This document shows, one piece after another, positions 1 to 5,624 of a stretch of 14,453 nt of DNA (its first letter is position 1; every line of letters starts with the position of its first letter). This DNA comes from Bacillota bacterium (GTDB lineage Bacteria > Bacillota > GCA-003054495 > Carboxydocellales > JAJZTU01), in contig JAJZTU010000054.1 in the NCBI GenBank assembly GCA_021848765.1, forward strand, positions 1 through 14,453. Direction: 5' to 3'. Position numbers and translations under genes: made by a program. Below the pieces are notes generated by a model, which was given only the letters and a program-made list of their open reading frames with translations, was not told the DNA's origin and did no database searches.

Positions 1-38
1 CAGCAAAGTTACTTATACCATTGCTGGAACCGCTATAT

Positions 39-113
39 TCCTCGGTAGCTCAATGGTGGAGCACCCGGCTGTTAACCGGTAGGTTGCAGGTTCGAGTCCT
101 GCCCGGGGAGCCA
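39..113 (+). tRNA. tRNA-Asn(GTT)
   Basis: A complete cloverleaf can be folded. The acceptor strands TCCTCGG and CCGGGGA pair with one wobble, the anticodon loop reads ctGTTaa, the T-arm carries GGTTCGAGTCC, and CCA is encoded at 111-113. It lies 5 nt before the 5S rRNA, so it is probably co-transcribed with it at the end of an rRNA operon whose larger genes would be left of the window. Confidence 0.96.
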
Positions 114-118
114 TATAG

Positions 119-234
119 TCTGGTGATAATGGCGGAGGGGGTCCACCCGTTCCCATTCCGAACACGGCAGTTAAGCCCTCCAGCGCCGATGGTACTTGGA
201 CCGCAGGGTCCCGGGAGAGCAGGTCATTGCCAGA
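119..234 (+). rRNA. rrf: 5S ribosomal RNA
   Basis: This is 5S rRNA of about 116 nt, the small RNA of the large ribosomal subunit. The ends TCTGGTGAT and GTCATTGCCAGA form the terminal helix, and the conserved internal segment CCGAACACGGCAGTTAAG is present near 160-177. It follows tRNA-Asn directly and is followed by a terminator, so it appears to be the last gene of an rRNA operon. The ends are good to a few bases. Confidence 0.95.
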
Positions 235-242
235 CAAACAAG

Positions 243-272
243 AAAACCTCTATTCTGTTGAATAGGGGTTTT
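243..272 (+). terminator. Terminator of the tRNA-Asn/5S unit
   Basis: The hairpin arms are 243-255 and 260-272, 13 pairs with one T-G wobble, around a TGTT loop. The descending arm ends in TTTT, and the ascending arm starts with AAAA, so it could also terminate transcription from the other side. It lies 9 nt after the 5S. Confidence 0.88.
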
Positions 273-522
273 GCTTATTGTAATAAGAAAAGCTCAAGAA
301 CAAAAATGAGCATGTGAGCACAAGCACAATAAGCTGAAAACCGGTATCTAAGGCAGCGTTTTTGCCTTTTAATAGTAATAATTGATTACTTAAGGCTATC
401 TATTTTAGTAAACTAACAAGAACACTGCTAATTATTTAATAAAAAATATAAAAAATTTTACTCAAAAAGAAGGAATTATTTAGGAGTTGCCGAATACCAT
501 ATTGTAAAGACAGAGATTCACA

Positions 523-538
523 AAAGCGGCGCCGCTTT
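523..538. repeat. 16-bp perfect palindrome
   Basis: AAAGCGGCGCCGCTTT reads the same on both strands. CACA at 519-522 and TTGTG at 540-544 extend it after a 2-nt bulge. It is a GC-rich island within very AT-rich DNA. It could be an operator for a dimeric regulator or a cruciform; there is no T-run, so it is not a terminator. Confidence 0.6.
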
Positions 539-566
539 CTTGTGAAAAGTCACACAAGTTAACACG

Positions 567-693
567 GTGAGGTAGTTAAAATTGCTCATTAAAGGTGTTT
601 GAGGTATTTAAAGAAAGAAATTATGTACAAAGGTATTTGAGGTAGTTAGAGATTGTACATTAAGGTATTTGAGGAGTTAGAGATTACTCAACC
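567..693 (+). repeat. Degenerate tandem repeats (32-38 nt period)
   Basis: The core AGGTRTTTGAGG recurs at 593-604, 631-642 and 664-675 (approximate ends), followed by variants of TAGTTAGAGATTGTACATT. A weaker copy starts at 567 (GGTGAGGTAGTTAAAATTG), and another decayed copy may start near 694. The spacing is about 38 then 32 nt, so copies touch without unique spacers. The function is unknown. Confidence 0.6.
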
Positions 694-713
694 AGTGTTT
701 GAGTAGAAACACT
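694..713 (+). other. Hairpin next to the tandem repeats
   Basis: AGTGTTT (694-700) and AAACACT (707-713) are perfectly complementary around the loop GAGTAG. No T-run follows, so it is an RNA or DNA structure rather than a terminator. Confidence 0.45.
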
Positions 714-852
714 AATTTAAAGGTATTGTGAAATGTTATTTATGCGGAGGGAATGTGTCTGCAGCAGTTGAAAGCTTCAGAGTTCCGGATGATTAGAAAT
801 CAGTCCTGAAGCGAAGCTGGAAAATATATAAAAAGAAGAGGGTGGAGGGATC

Positions 853-999
853 ATGCAAAATGTAAACTGCCAGTGTGGAAAAATTGTGTGTCAGGTACAG
901 GAAAACACCTTAATCATAAAATGCAGGCACTGCAAACGGTTTATTGTGATCAGGATTAATGAACCCAGGGCCAGTGCGCCAAAAATCGTATTTCGATAA
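853..999 (+). CDS. Com-like small zinc-finger protein, copy 1
   Basis: This encodes a 48-residue basic protein too short for ordinary gene calls. GGAGG at 844-848 precedes the ATG by 4 nt, and translation ends at TAA 997-999. The fold signature is NCQCGKIVCQ (Cys6, Cys8, Cys13), a short linker, then IKCRHCKRFIVI (Cys24, Cys27), a pattern that would bind one zinc ion. It resembles the Com family named after the phage Mu protein, which binds the mom mRNA and switches on its translation. A paralogue with the same core lies at 1219-1404. No other Mu-like gene is nearby, so a role as a host nucleic-acid-binding regulator is inference. A strong terminator at 1074-1112 ends its transcript. Confidence 0.8.
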   Translation: MQNVNCQCGKIVCQVQENTLIIKCRHCKRFIVIRINEPRASAPKIVFR

Positions 1000-1218
1000 T
1001 GTAACTGGGTTTGCCTGAACAAGAAAACATAAAAACATATAAACCCCAAGAGTCCGGAGACCTTGAGTCCAGAGACCAGTAGGATAACACTATCCTACTG
1101 GTCTTTTGTTTTCCTCTCATGAAAACAAATTCTAACCGGCGAAGGAGTGATGTCCGGATAAAAGCAGACCGTTGAAAAAGGGAGCGGAGATAATGACCTG
1201 TCGTTTTAGGGGTGTGGA
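1000..1218. other. Spacer between the two Com-like genes
   Basis: This spacer holds the element AGTCCGGAGAC (about 1051-1061), which recurs after the second Com-like gene, and the strong terminator at 1074-1112. A new promoter for the second gene would have to lie at about 1113-1200, but I see no clear consensus there. Confidence 0.5.
1074..1112 (+). terminator. Terminator after Com-like gene 1
   Basis: A perfect 13-bp stem (1074-1086 with 1091-1103) encloses the loop ACAC and is followed by TTTTGTTTT. This is a very strong intrinsic terminator and sets gene 1 apart as its own transcription unit. Confidence 0.93.
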
Positions 1219-1404
1219 ATGAAGGGGGAGAAGAGCTTGGAGCGAGAAAAAATGATTGATTTGGCGGAAGTCCGTTGTCAATGCGGCAAGATTGTCGCCC
1301 AACAGCAAAAGCGGAAAATCTACATCAAGTGCAGGCATTGTAAACGATTTATCATCATTGATACCCGGATTGACGGTGCAGGCTGGGAAATTAAATACAA
1401 ATAG
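1219..1404 (+). CDS. Com-like small zinc-finger protein, copy 2
   Basis: This is a 61-residue protein whose core RCQCGKIVAQ...YIKCRHCKRFIII closely matches the 48-residue protein at 853-999, so the two are paralogues from a local duplication. The Cys-x-Cys and Cys-x2-Cys pairs that would hold one zinc are kept, but the extra Cys of copy 1 (CGKIVC) is Ala here. The start is uncertain. The ATG at 1219 has AGGGG at 1208-1212. An in-frame ATG at 1252 has GGAG at 1239-1242 with 9-nt spacing and gives a 50-residue protein much closer in length to copy 1. I favour neither strongly. A Com-type nucleic-acid-binding regulator is the likeliest role, inferred from the motif alone. Confidence 0.75.
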   Translation: MKGEKSLEREKMIDLAEVRCQCGKIVAQQQKRKIYIKCRHCKRFIIIDTRIDGAGWEIKYK

Positions 1405-1426
1405 TCCGGAGACAGTTAGTCCTGAG

Positions 1427-1469
1427 GCCAGCAAGAACTGCTGGCGAGAACTTGCCAGTATTTTTATTT
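1427..1469 (+). terminator. Terminator with an overlapping alternative hairpin
   Basis: Hairpin B pairs TGCTGGC (1439-1445) with GCCAGTA (1454-1460) and is followed by TTTTTATTT, a usable terminator. Hairpin A pairs GCCAGCA (1427-1433) with the same TGCTGGC (1439-1445) around a 5-nt loop. A and B cannot form together, as in attenuators. The unit lies between the second Com-like gene and the membrane-protein genes. Confidence 0.7.
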
Positions 1470-1506
1470 GCCCTCAGGACGGTGGGAGTAAAAGGAGGGC
1501 TTTCTG

Positions 1507-1701
1507 ATGACAATGCTCTTTGTGATTGGTCTCTTGTTAATTACCGGCTTTGGATTTGCAGTGAGTGGTTATCTAACTTTCTACAGTTTCAAATTGAATA
1601 GTACCCTGGCCAAAGGTTTGCTCTTCGTAGTCCTGGGGATTGTTTTTTCGCTGGCAACTTTTACGGTGTCCCTGATAATTGTTTGGCCCGGAGCTATGTA
1701 G
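1507..1701 (+). CDS. Small two-span membrane protein, copy 1
   Basis: This is a 64-residue hydrophobic protein that I do not recognise as a named family. AAGGAGGG at 1492-1499 lies 7 nt before the ATG. Two transmembrane helices are likely, at about residues 3-26 and 37-60, joined by a short polar turn (KLNSTLAK), and the C-terminus is WPGAM. It is 29/64 identical, without gaps, to the 64-residue product of the next gene, including FGF, TFY and ATF clusters and a WP near the end. The pair stands directly before the multihaem cytochrome genes, so a small accessory role in that membrane complex or its assembly is possible; that is inference from position only. Confidence 0.8.
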   Translation: MTMLFVIGLLLITGFGFAVSGYLTFYSFKLNSTLAKGLLFVVLGIVFSLATFTVSLIIVWPGAM

Positions 1702-1711
1702 GAGCTATGTA
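1690..1711 (+). repeat. Exact 11-bp tandem duplication over a stop codon
   Basis: GGAGCTATGTA occurs at 1690-1700 and again at 1701-1711. The first copy ends copy 1 of the membrane-protein gene (GGA GCT ATG TAG). The second copy extends the intergenic spacer and adds an out-of-frame ATG. Confidence 0.85.
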
Positions 1712-1732
1712 TGGGAAAAGGGGGAATTAATT

Positions 1733-1927
1733 ATGTTAAATCTGTTCTTAATTTTCGGTGGATTGGCTGTAATCTTTGGCTTCCTGGTCAGCGCCTACTG
1801 TACTTTTTACAAGCTGAAGCTGGAAGGAACCCTGACCCGAGCCGCGGTATTTGTAATTAACGGAGTAGTTATTTCTATGGCTACATTCGCTTTGGCGATT
1901 AGCCTGATTTGGCCTCCGGTAATGTAG
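1733..1927 (+). CDS. Small two-span membrane protein, copy 2
   Basis: This encodes a 64-residue hydrophobic protein paralogous to the one at 1507-1701 and of identical length. I chose the ATG at 1733 because AAGGGGGA (about 1718-1725) is well placed before it and because it gives the same N-terminus as copy 1; the frame is open further upstream. Two membrane spans are predicted by eye, at about residues 4-26 and 37-60, with the conserved Tyr22, Thr24-Phe-Tyr, Lys29-Leu and terminal WPPVM. The 7-haem cytochrome gene begins 38 nt downstream, so the two are probably co-transcribed. Its function is unknown. Confidence 0.8.
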   Translation: MLNLFLIFGGLAVIFGFLVSAYCTFYKLKLEGTLTRAAVFVINGVVISMATFALAISLIWPPVM

Positions 1928-1965
1928 AATCCCGGAATAAGGGTGAAAGGGGTGACCTTTGGCTA

Positions 1966-2856
1966 ATGAAGAACAGGATATTATTATCCACTCTGCTTGG
2001 AGTTTTAAGTTGGAGCATGATTATTGGTTTAGTCCTCTTTTGGGCCCCGGTACAGGCGCAGGCACTGGAGGACCCGAAAAAAGTGGCTGAATTTAATGAC
2101 GGATGCCTGCGCTGCCATGGGGCAGTGGGTTTGAAGCTGAAATACCAGGGGCAAATTGTCAGCCTCTATGTCAATGAAAATGACTTTTTTGAGTCCCAGC
2201 ACGGCAGCAACAAGTGCACTACCTGTCACACGGATATTGTGGATTACCCGCACGTAGGAGCCATGAAAGGAAAAGAGCTGGAAAAAGCAGTAAATGACAA
2301 CTGCCAGCGGTGTCATGCGGATATCACCAAAGTATATGCCAAAAGTGCACATGCCAAAGCCAACGCTGAAGGCAAAGCGGTCTACTGCTGGTCCTGTCAT
2401 GGCGCCCACAACATCCTGAAAAAAGAAGATGAACGGGCTCAGGACTATATAACCAACATTCCGGAAAGCTGTGGCGGCTGCCACAATCACAAAATCCTGG
2501 AGTCTTATGAGGAGAGTTTTCATGGTAAAGCAGTCCTGTCAGGCAGTAAGAAAGCGGCCAGTTGTGCCAGTTGTCACGGCTCCCATGATATCCTAGGACC
2601 TAAGGACCCCCAATCCCCGGTGGCTGAAAAAAATGTTCCAGCCACATGTGCTAAATGTCATTACAAAGCTGAGCGGAATTTTGCCAAAGGGACAGAACAC
2701 TGGGTATTTGAGCGCGGAGGCCCGGGTGAGCCTATGTACTGGACCTTAAAGTTCATGGTCTGGCTGACCGTAAGTGTAATCACCATATTCTTTGTGCACG
2801 TGGAATTGGACCTGTACCGGCGGCTGAAAAGCCTGAACAGAAAAGACAGTCACTAG
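1966..2856 (+). CDS. 7-haem c-type cytochrome, membrane anchored
   Basis: This is a 296-residue exported cytochrome. Residues 5-30 form a hydrophobic signal or anchor. Seven CXXCH haem sites follow, with first Cys at 47, 84, 113, 141, 169, 200 and 228, the spacing seen in cytochrome c3/paired-CXXCH families. A C-terminal helix at about 258-279 ends in HVELDLYRRL, placing the haem domain outside the membrane. The ATG at 1966 is preferred because it begins the basic-hydrophobic leader; GGGGTGA lies about 11 nt before it. The frame extends upstream to 1909, but that part would overlap the previous gene and read unlike a signal peptide. With the cytochrome b gene 21 nt downstream it likely forms a quinone-linked electron conduit. 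The donor and acceptor cannot be told from sequence. Confidence 0.92.
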   Translation: MKNRILLSTLLGVLSWSMIIGLVLFWAPVQAQALEDPKKVAEFNDGCLRCHGAVGLKLKYQGQIVSLYVNENDFFESQHGSNKCTTCHTDIVDYPHVGAMKGKELEKAVNDNCQRCHADITKVYAKSAHAKANAEGKAVYCWSCHGAHNILKKEDERAQDYITNIPESCGGCHNHKILESYEESFHGKAVLSGSKKAASCASCHGSHDILGPKDPQSPVAEKNVPATCAKCHYKAERNFAKGTEHWVFERGGPGEPMYWTLKFMVWLTVSVITIFFVHVELDLYRRLKSLNRKDSH

Positions 2857-2877
2857 GAAAAAAGGAAGGTGATTGGG

Positions 2878-3672
2878 ATGGAAGTTAAAACGGCAAATCC
2901 GGAGAAAGTCCCCAGGGAATTTCAGAGGTTTGATATCCATCAACGTATTCAACACATCATCATGTTCTCCACCTTTATCATGTTATCCATTACAGGACTC
3001 GCGATTAAGTTTTGGAAAGTAGCGCTTGCTCCAAAGGTGATGGTCTTTTTCGGCGGATTTGATAACTTGTTTATGGTGCATGTAATCAGCGGTTGGACGA
3101 TGGTTGCCGGTTGTATTTACCACCTGATCTGGATGGCTGTGCGAGCCTGCCAGCGGAAACTGGGCTGGGCGATCTTGCCTGGTCCGAAAGATATTAAAGA
3201 TGTGGTTGACACCCTCAATTTCTACACCGGACGTTCTGACCAGCCGCCAAGATATGACCGCTATTCTTACAAGGAAAAATTCGACTACTGGGCTGTATTC
3301 TGGGGGATGTTTGTCATCGGGGGTTCCGGGGTGTTTATGACTTTCCCGGAATGGGGGATGGCCCTTTTTCCCCGCTGGATCCTGGATATCTGGCAGGTTG
3401 GGCACAGTGATGAAGCTGTACTGGCCATAGTCTTTATCTTCGCTATTCACTTCTACAATGTCCATTTTTGTCCGGACTTCTTCCCCGGCAGCATGGTTTG
3501 GTGGACCGGGCGGATGTCCAAAAAGGTGATGGGGCACGAACACCCTGCCGAACTGGACCGGATTCTGAAAGATTACGAAAAGAACGGTTATCCTCCTGAG
3601 CCTTATGCTCCGGGGCAGTCCAAAGGAACTCCCCGCTACAAAGACACCGAAGTTGTCTATATAGAGGAGTGA
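2878..3672 (+). CDS. Cytochrome b, four-helix membrane subunit
   Basis: This 264-residue protein resembles the b-type subunits of formate dehydrogenase and Ni/Fe hydrogenase (cytochrome b561-like four-helix bundle). Helices lie at about residues 27-46, 63-88, 137-157 and 178-198. Candidate haem b ligands are His21 and His26 (HQRIQH), His68, His82, His176, His191 and His196. A long soluble C-terminal tail (about 210-264) follows. The ATG at 2878 follows GGAAGGTGA (2864-2872); a GTG at 2869 is in frame but lies within that ribosome site. By family knowledge such proteins pass electrons between menaquinone and a partner cytochrome; here the 7-haem and 6-haem cytochromes encoded on either side are the natural partners. 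Its stop codon abuts the ribosome site of the next small gene. Confidence 0.88.
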   Translation: MEVKTANPEKVPREFQRFDIHQRIQHIIMFSTFIMLSITGLAIKFWKVALAPKVMVFFGGFDNLFMVHVISGWTMVAGCIYHLIWMAVRACQRKLGWAILPGPKDIKDVVDTLNFYTGRSDQPPRYDRYSYKEKFDYWAVFWGMFVIGGSGVFMTFPEWGMALFPRWILDIWQVGHSDEAVLAIVFIFAIHFYNVHFCPDFFPGSMVWWTGRMSKKVMGHEHPAELDRILKDYEKNGYPPEPYAPGQSKGTPRYKDTEVVYIEE

Positions 3673-3678
3673 TAAAAT

Positions 3679-3792
3679 ATGGAAGAGTTCAAGTACGCCC
3701 GCAGCAAGACCTTGATAGTGCTTGAAATGCTCATTTACGGGGGATTCCTCTTGTGGTTTCTATACCATATGGTCCCACTGGGCTTCAAATAG
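3679..3792 (+). CDS. 37-residue single-span membrane protein
   Basis: This short gene lies between cytochrome genes. The ATG at 3679 is preceded by GAGGAG (3664-3669), which overlaps the last codons of the cytochrome b gene, so translation is probably coupled. The product starts MEEFKYARSK, spans the membrane once (about residues 11-30, rich in Leu, Ile, Phe, Tyr), and ends HMVPLGFK. The GTG of the 6-haem cytochrome gene follows 28 nt later. Tiny one-span subunits are common in respiratory complexes (a general observation); that this is one is inferred from position and coupling. I know of no named family for it. Confidence 0.72.
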   Translation: MEEFKYARSKTLIVLEMLIYGGFLLWFLYHMVPLGFK

Positions 3793-3820
3793 AAGCCTAT
3801 GGTGAAAGGGGGGTGGAGAA

Positions 3821-4462
3821 GTGTCAATTAGCAAGGTAGTAAAGGTTGTATTAGGCATGGTGGTTGTGGCCATGCTGGCAGCAATACTGTTTACCCAGGG
3901 AAGTATTCCCTATACCCAAAATAAAAAGGAAGCAGGCTTCTGCAAAAATTGCCATGAAATGAACCCCAATGTCTTTACCTGGCAGATTTCCTCCCATAAC
4001 AGGGTAGGCTGCCTGAAGTGTCATACCGATATTGAACTGACGGACTTTACTTATAAGCACTGGCGTGGGTTTTTTGAGACGCCCATTGTAGCCAAATCTT
4101 TTATCTCCAATGCTACCTGCACCAAATGCCACAGTGAGGCCAGGATAATTACACCCTCTCAGAACAATATCGTGCCCCACCAATTGCATATGGCAAAAGG
4201 GGTAGACTGTATCGATTGTCACAGCAGTATTACCCATTACAATGTCAGTGAGAAACTAATCGCCCAGAAAGTCTCAGATGTATCAGCTTTTGGTGAAAGG
4301 GATGCTAAAAAGTACAGGACCAATAAAGCGGTTCCCATGGGTACCTGCCTGGTGTGTCACAATGGGGCCAAGGCCAGCAACCAGTGCAAGGCCTGCCACA
4401 GGGATACTCCCAAAACTACCCCGGCAGTATCGGCGATGCTCAAGGGAGTCACCAAAAGTTAA
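3821..4462 (+). CDS. NapC/NrfH-like 6-haem cytochrome c
   Basis: This is a 213-residue cytochrome with one N-terminal membrane helix (about residues 7-25), then six CXXCH sites with first Cys at 41, 64, 100, 130, 176 and 189. The first, CKNCHEM, carries the Met two residues after the haem His, which is typical of NapC/NirT/NrfH quinol dehydrogenases. Hemes 1-4 match that family's core and the last two are extra. GTG at 3821 is the start, with a GGGGGGTGGAG site just before it. By family knowledge these proteins oxidise menaquinol and pass electrons outward. Following the 7-haem, cytochrome b and 37-residue genes in one apparent operon, it gives a set of 13 c-haems. A terminator at 4472-4513 closes the unit. 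Confidence 0.9.
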   Translation: MSISKVVKVVLGMVVVAMLAAILFTQGSIPYTQNKKEAGFCKNCHEMNPNVFTWQISSHNRVGCLKCHTDIELTDFTYKHWRGFFETPIVAKSFISNATCTKCHSEARIITPSQNNIVPHQLHMAKGVDCIDCHSSITHYNVSEKLIAQKVSDVSAFGERDAKKYRTNKAVPMGTCLVCHNGAKASNQCKACHRDTPKTTPAVSAMLKGVTKS

Positions 4463-4471
4463 ATCAGCAGG

Positions 4472-4513
4472 TGGGGCGGTTACTTCCGGGTAATCGCCCC
4501 AACCTTTATTTTT
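4472..4513 (+). terminator. Terminator of the cytochrome cluster
   Basis: The arms 4472-4483 and 4490-4501 make 12 pairs with one G-T wobble around TTCCGG, followed by CCTTTATTTTT. The site lies 10 nt after the 6-haem cytochrome stop. Confidence 0.9.
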
Positions 4514-4574
4514 CAGGGTGTCCTGCAGCCCTCCGGCCCAAAGGAAGTATCCCTGTCGGAATTCTACAAAAAAC

Positions 4575-4603
4575 TTGTCATTAGTCCAAATATGTAGTAA
4601 AAT
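4575..4603 (+). promoter_or_regulatory. Sigma-A promoter of pdxS-pdxT
   Basis: TTGTCA (4575-4580) and TAAAAT (4598-4603) are 17 nt apart. A second TATAAT at 4611-4616 lacks a matching -35. The remaining leader to pdxS is about 70 nt and shows no riboswitch that I recognise. Confidence 0.75.
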
Positions 4604-4680
4604 GATTTAGTATAATTTAGCCGGGCAGGCTGGTAAAAACCAGGTAGCACAGGTGAAGTTAAATTAGGAGGGACTTGAAA

Positions 4681-5565
4681 GTGGTTGAACAGGGTACTTT
4701 TCGGGTGAAATCAGGATTGGCTGACATGCTTAAGGGCGGGGTAATTATGGATGTAACCACCCCTGAGCAGGCGAAGATTGCAGAAGAAGCCGGGGCATGT
4801 GCCGTTATGGCTTTGGAGAGGGTTCCTGCCGACATCCGGGCGGCCGGTGGAGTGGCCAGAATGGCGGACCCTACCATCATACAGCGTATTCAGGATGCAG
4901 TTACTATTCCCGTAATGGCTAAGGCCAGAATTGGCCATTTCGTTGAGGCCCAGATTCTGGAGGCTCTGGGGGTTGACTATATCGATGAGAGTGAAGTTTT
5001 AACCCCTGCTGACGACCAGTATCACATTGACAAATTTGCCTTTAAGGTGCCGTTTGTCTGCGGCGCCAAAAATCTGGGCGAAGCTCTCCGGAGAATCGGC
5101 GAAGGTGCGGCCATGATCCGCACCAAAGGAGAACCCGGAACCGGTAACGTAGTAGAGGCAGTTAAGCACTTCCGCACCGTAATGGGCGAAATTCGCTGGC
5201 TGCAGAGCCTCCCCAGGGAGGAACTGATGACCGCCGCCAAGAACATGGGCGCACCTTATGAGCTGGTAGTGCAAATCGCCAAGGAGGGCCGTCTGCCTGT
5301 AGTTAACTTTGCTGCCGGTGGTATTGCTACTCCTGCCGATGCTGCGCTCATGATGCAGTTGGGTGTGGACGGAATTTTTGTAGGGTCCGGAATTTTCAAA
5401 TCCTCTGATCCGGCTGCCCGGGCTAAAGCAGTTGTGGCTGCTACCACTCATTTCAACGATTCCAAGGTACTTGCCGAAATCTCCAAAGACCTGGGCGAAG
5501 CTATGCCCGGAATTGAAATTTCCACTCTTGCCAGTGAGCAGCGGATGCAGGAGCGCGGCTGGTAA
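4681..5565 (+). CDS. pdxS: Pyridoxal 5'-phosphate synthase, lyase subunit PdxS
   Basis: PdxS builds pyridoxal 5'-phosphate from ribose 5-phosphate, glyceraldehyde 3-phosphate and ammonia delivered by PdxT; known forms are cytosolic 12-mers. The 294-residue product has the family length. Key residues fall at the known positions: Asp24 (IMDV), the Schiff-base Lys81 (VMAKARIGHF) and Lys149 (IRTKGEPGTGN), with the phosphate-binding GVDGIFVGSGIF near the end. GTG at 4681 is the start because AGGAGGG (4666-4672) lies 8 nt before it; a TTG at 4675 is too close to that site. pdxT follows 59 nt later. The product is the cofactor of SerC, encoded next. Confidence 0.97.
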   Translation: MVEQGTFRVKSGLADMLKGGVIMDVTTPEQAKIAEEAGACAVMALERVPADIRAAGGVARMADPTIIQRIQDAVTIPVMAKARIGHFVEAQILEALGVDYIDESEVLTPADDQYHIDKFAFKVPFVCGAKNLGEALRRIGEGAAMIRTKGEPGTGNVVEAVKHFRTVMGEIRWLQSLPREELMTAAKNMGAPYELVVQIAKEGRLPVVNFAAGGIATPADAALMMQLGVDGIFVGSGIFKSSDPAARAKAVVAATTHFNDSKVLAEISKDLGEAMPGIEISTLASEQRMQERGW

Positions 5566-5624
5566 TTATCGGGAAAGCTGCCGGTTAAGTCTATTACCAG
5601 GGTATTAGTTCGGGGGGCAAGGCA

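Larger units (their letters stand above)
273..852. other. Spacer without a recognisable gene
   Basis: No open frame here looks coding. What can be seen: a weak terminator-like hairpin at 350-370 (AAGGCA/TGCCTT then Ts); a very AT-rich stretch at about 430-470; a 16-bp perfect palindrome at 523-538; degenerate tandem repeats at about 567-693; a 7-bp hairpin at 694-713; and an inverted repeat GCTTCAG/CTGAAGC (774-780 and 806-812) that could fold in the leader of the next gene. I find no convincing -35/-10 pair. The promoter for the small gene at 853 must lie here or be of a weak type. Confidence 0.6.

Noticed and set aside
13..237. Reverse-strand open frame with GLEPATYRLTAGCSTIELPR-like sequence
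   Set aside because: It is the antisense of tRNA-Asn and 5S rRNA; proteins of this kind are well-known false genes from tRNA antisense.
21..317. Forward open frame across tRNA-Asn and 5S
   Set aside because: It is read through two structural RNA genes and a terminator.
567..720. CRISPR-like array
   Set aside because: The repeats are degenerate, unevenly spaced, contact each other without unique spacers, and no cas gene is nearby.
853..1404. Mu-like prophage
   Set aside because: Only the Com-like zinc fingers are present; no transposition, head or tail gene is nearby.
1132..1434. Reverse-strand open frame of 100 codons
   Set aside because: It is the antisense of the second Com-like gene, with no ribosome site and no recognisable protein features.
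1909..1965. Longer start for the 7-haem cytochrome
   Set aside because: It would overlap the previous gene's end and put a charged stretch before the signal helix.
2029..2523. Reverse-strand open frame opposite the cytochrome
   Set aside because: It is a shadow of the 7-haem cytochrome; the CXXCH-rich forward frame explains the sequence.
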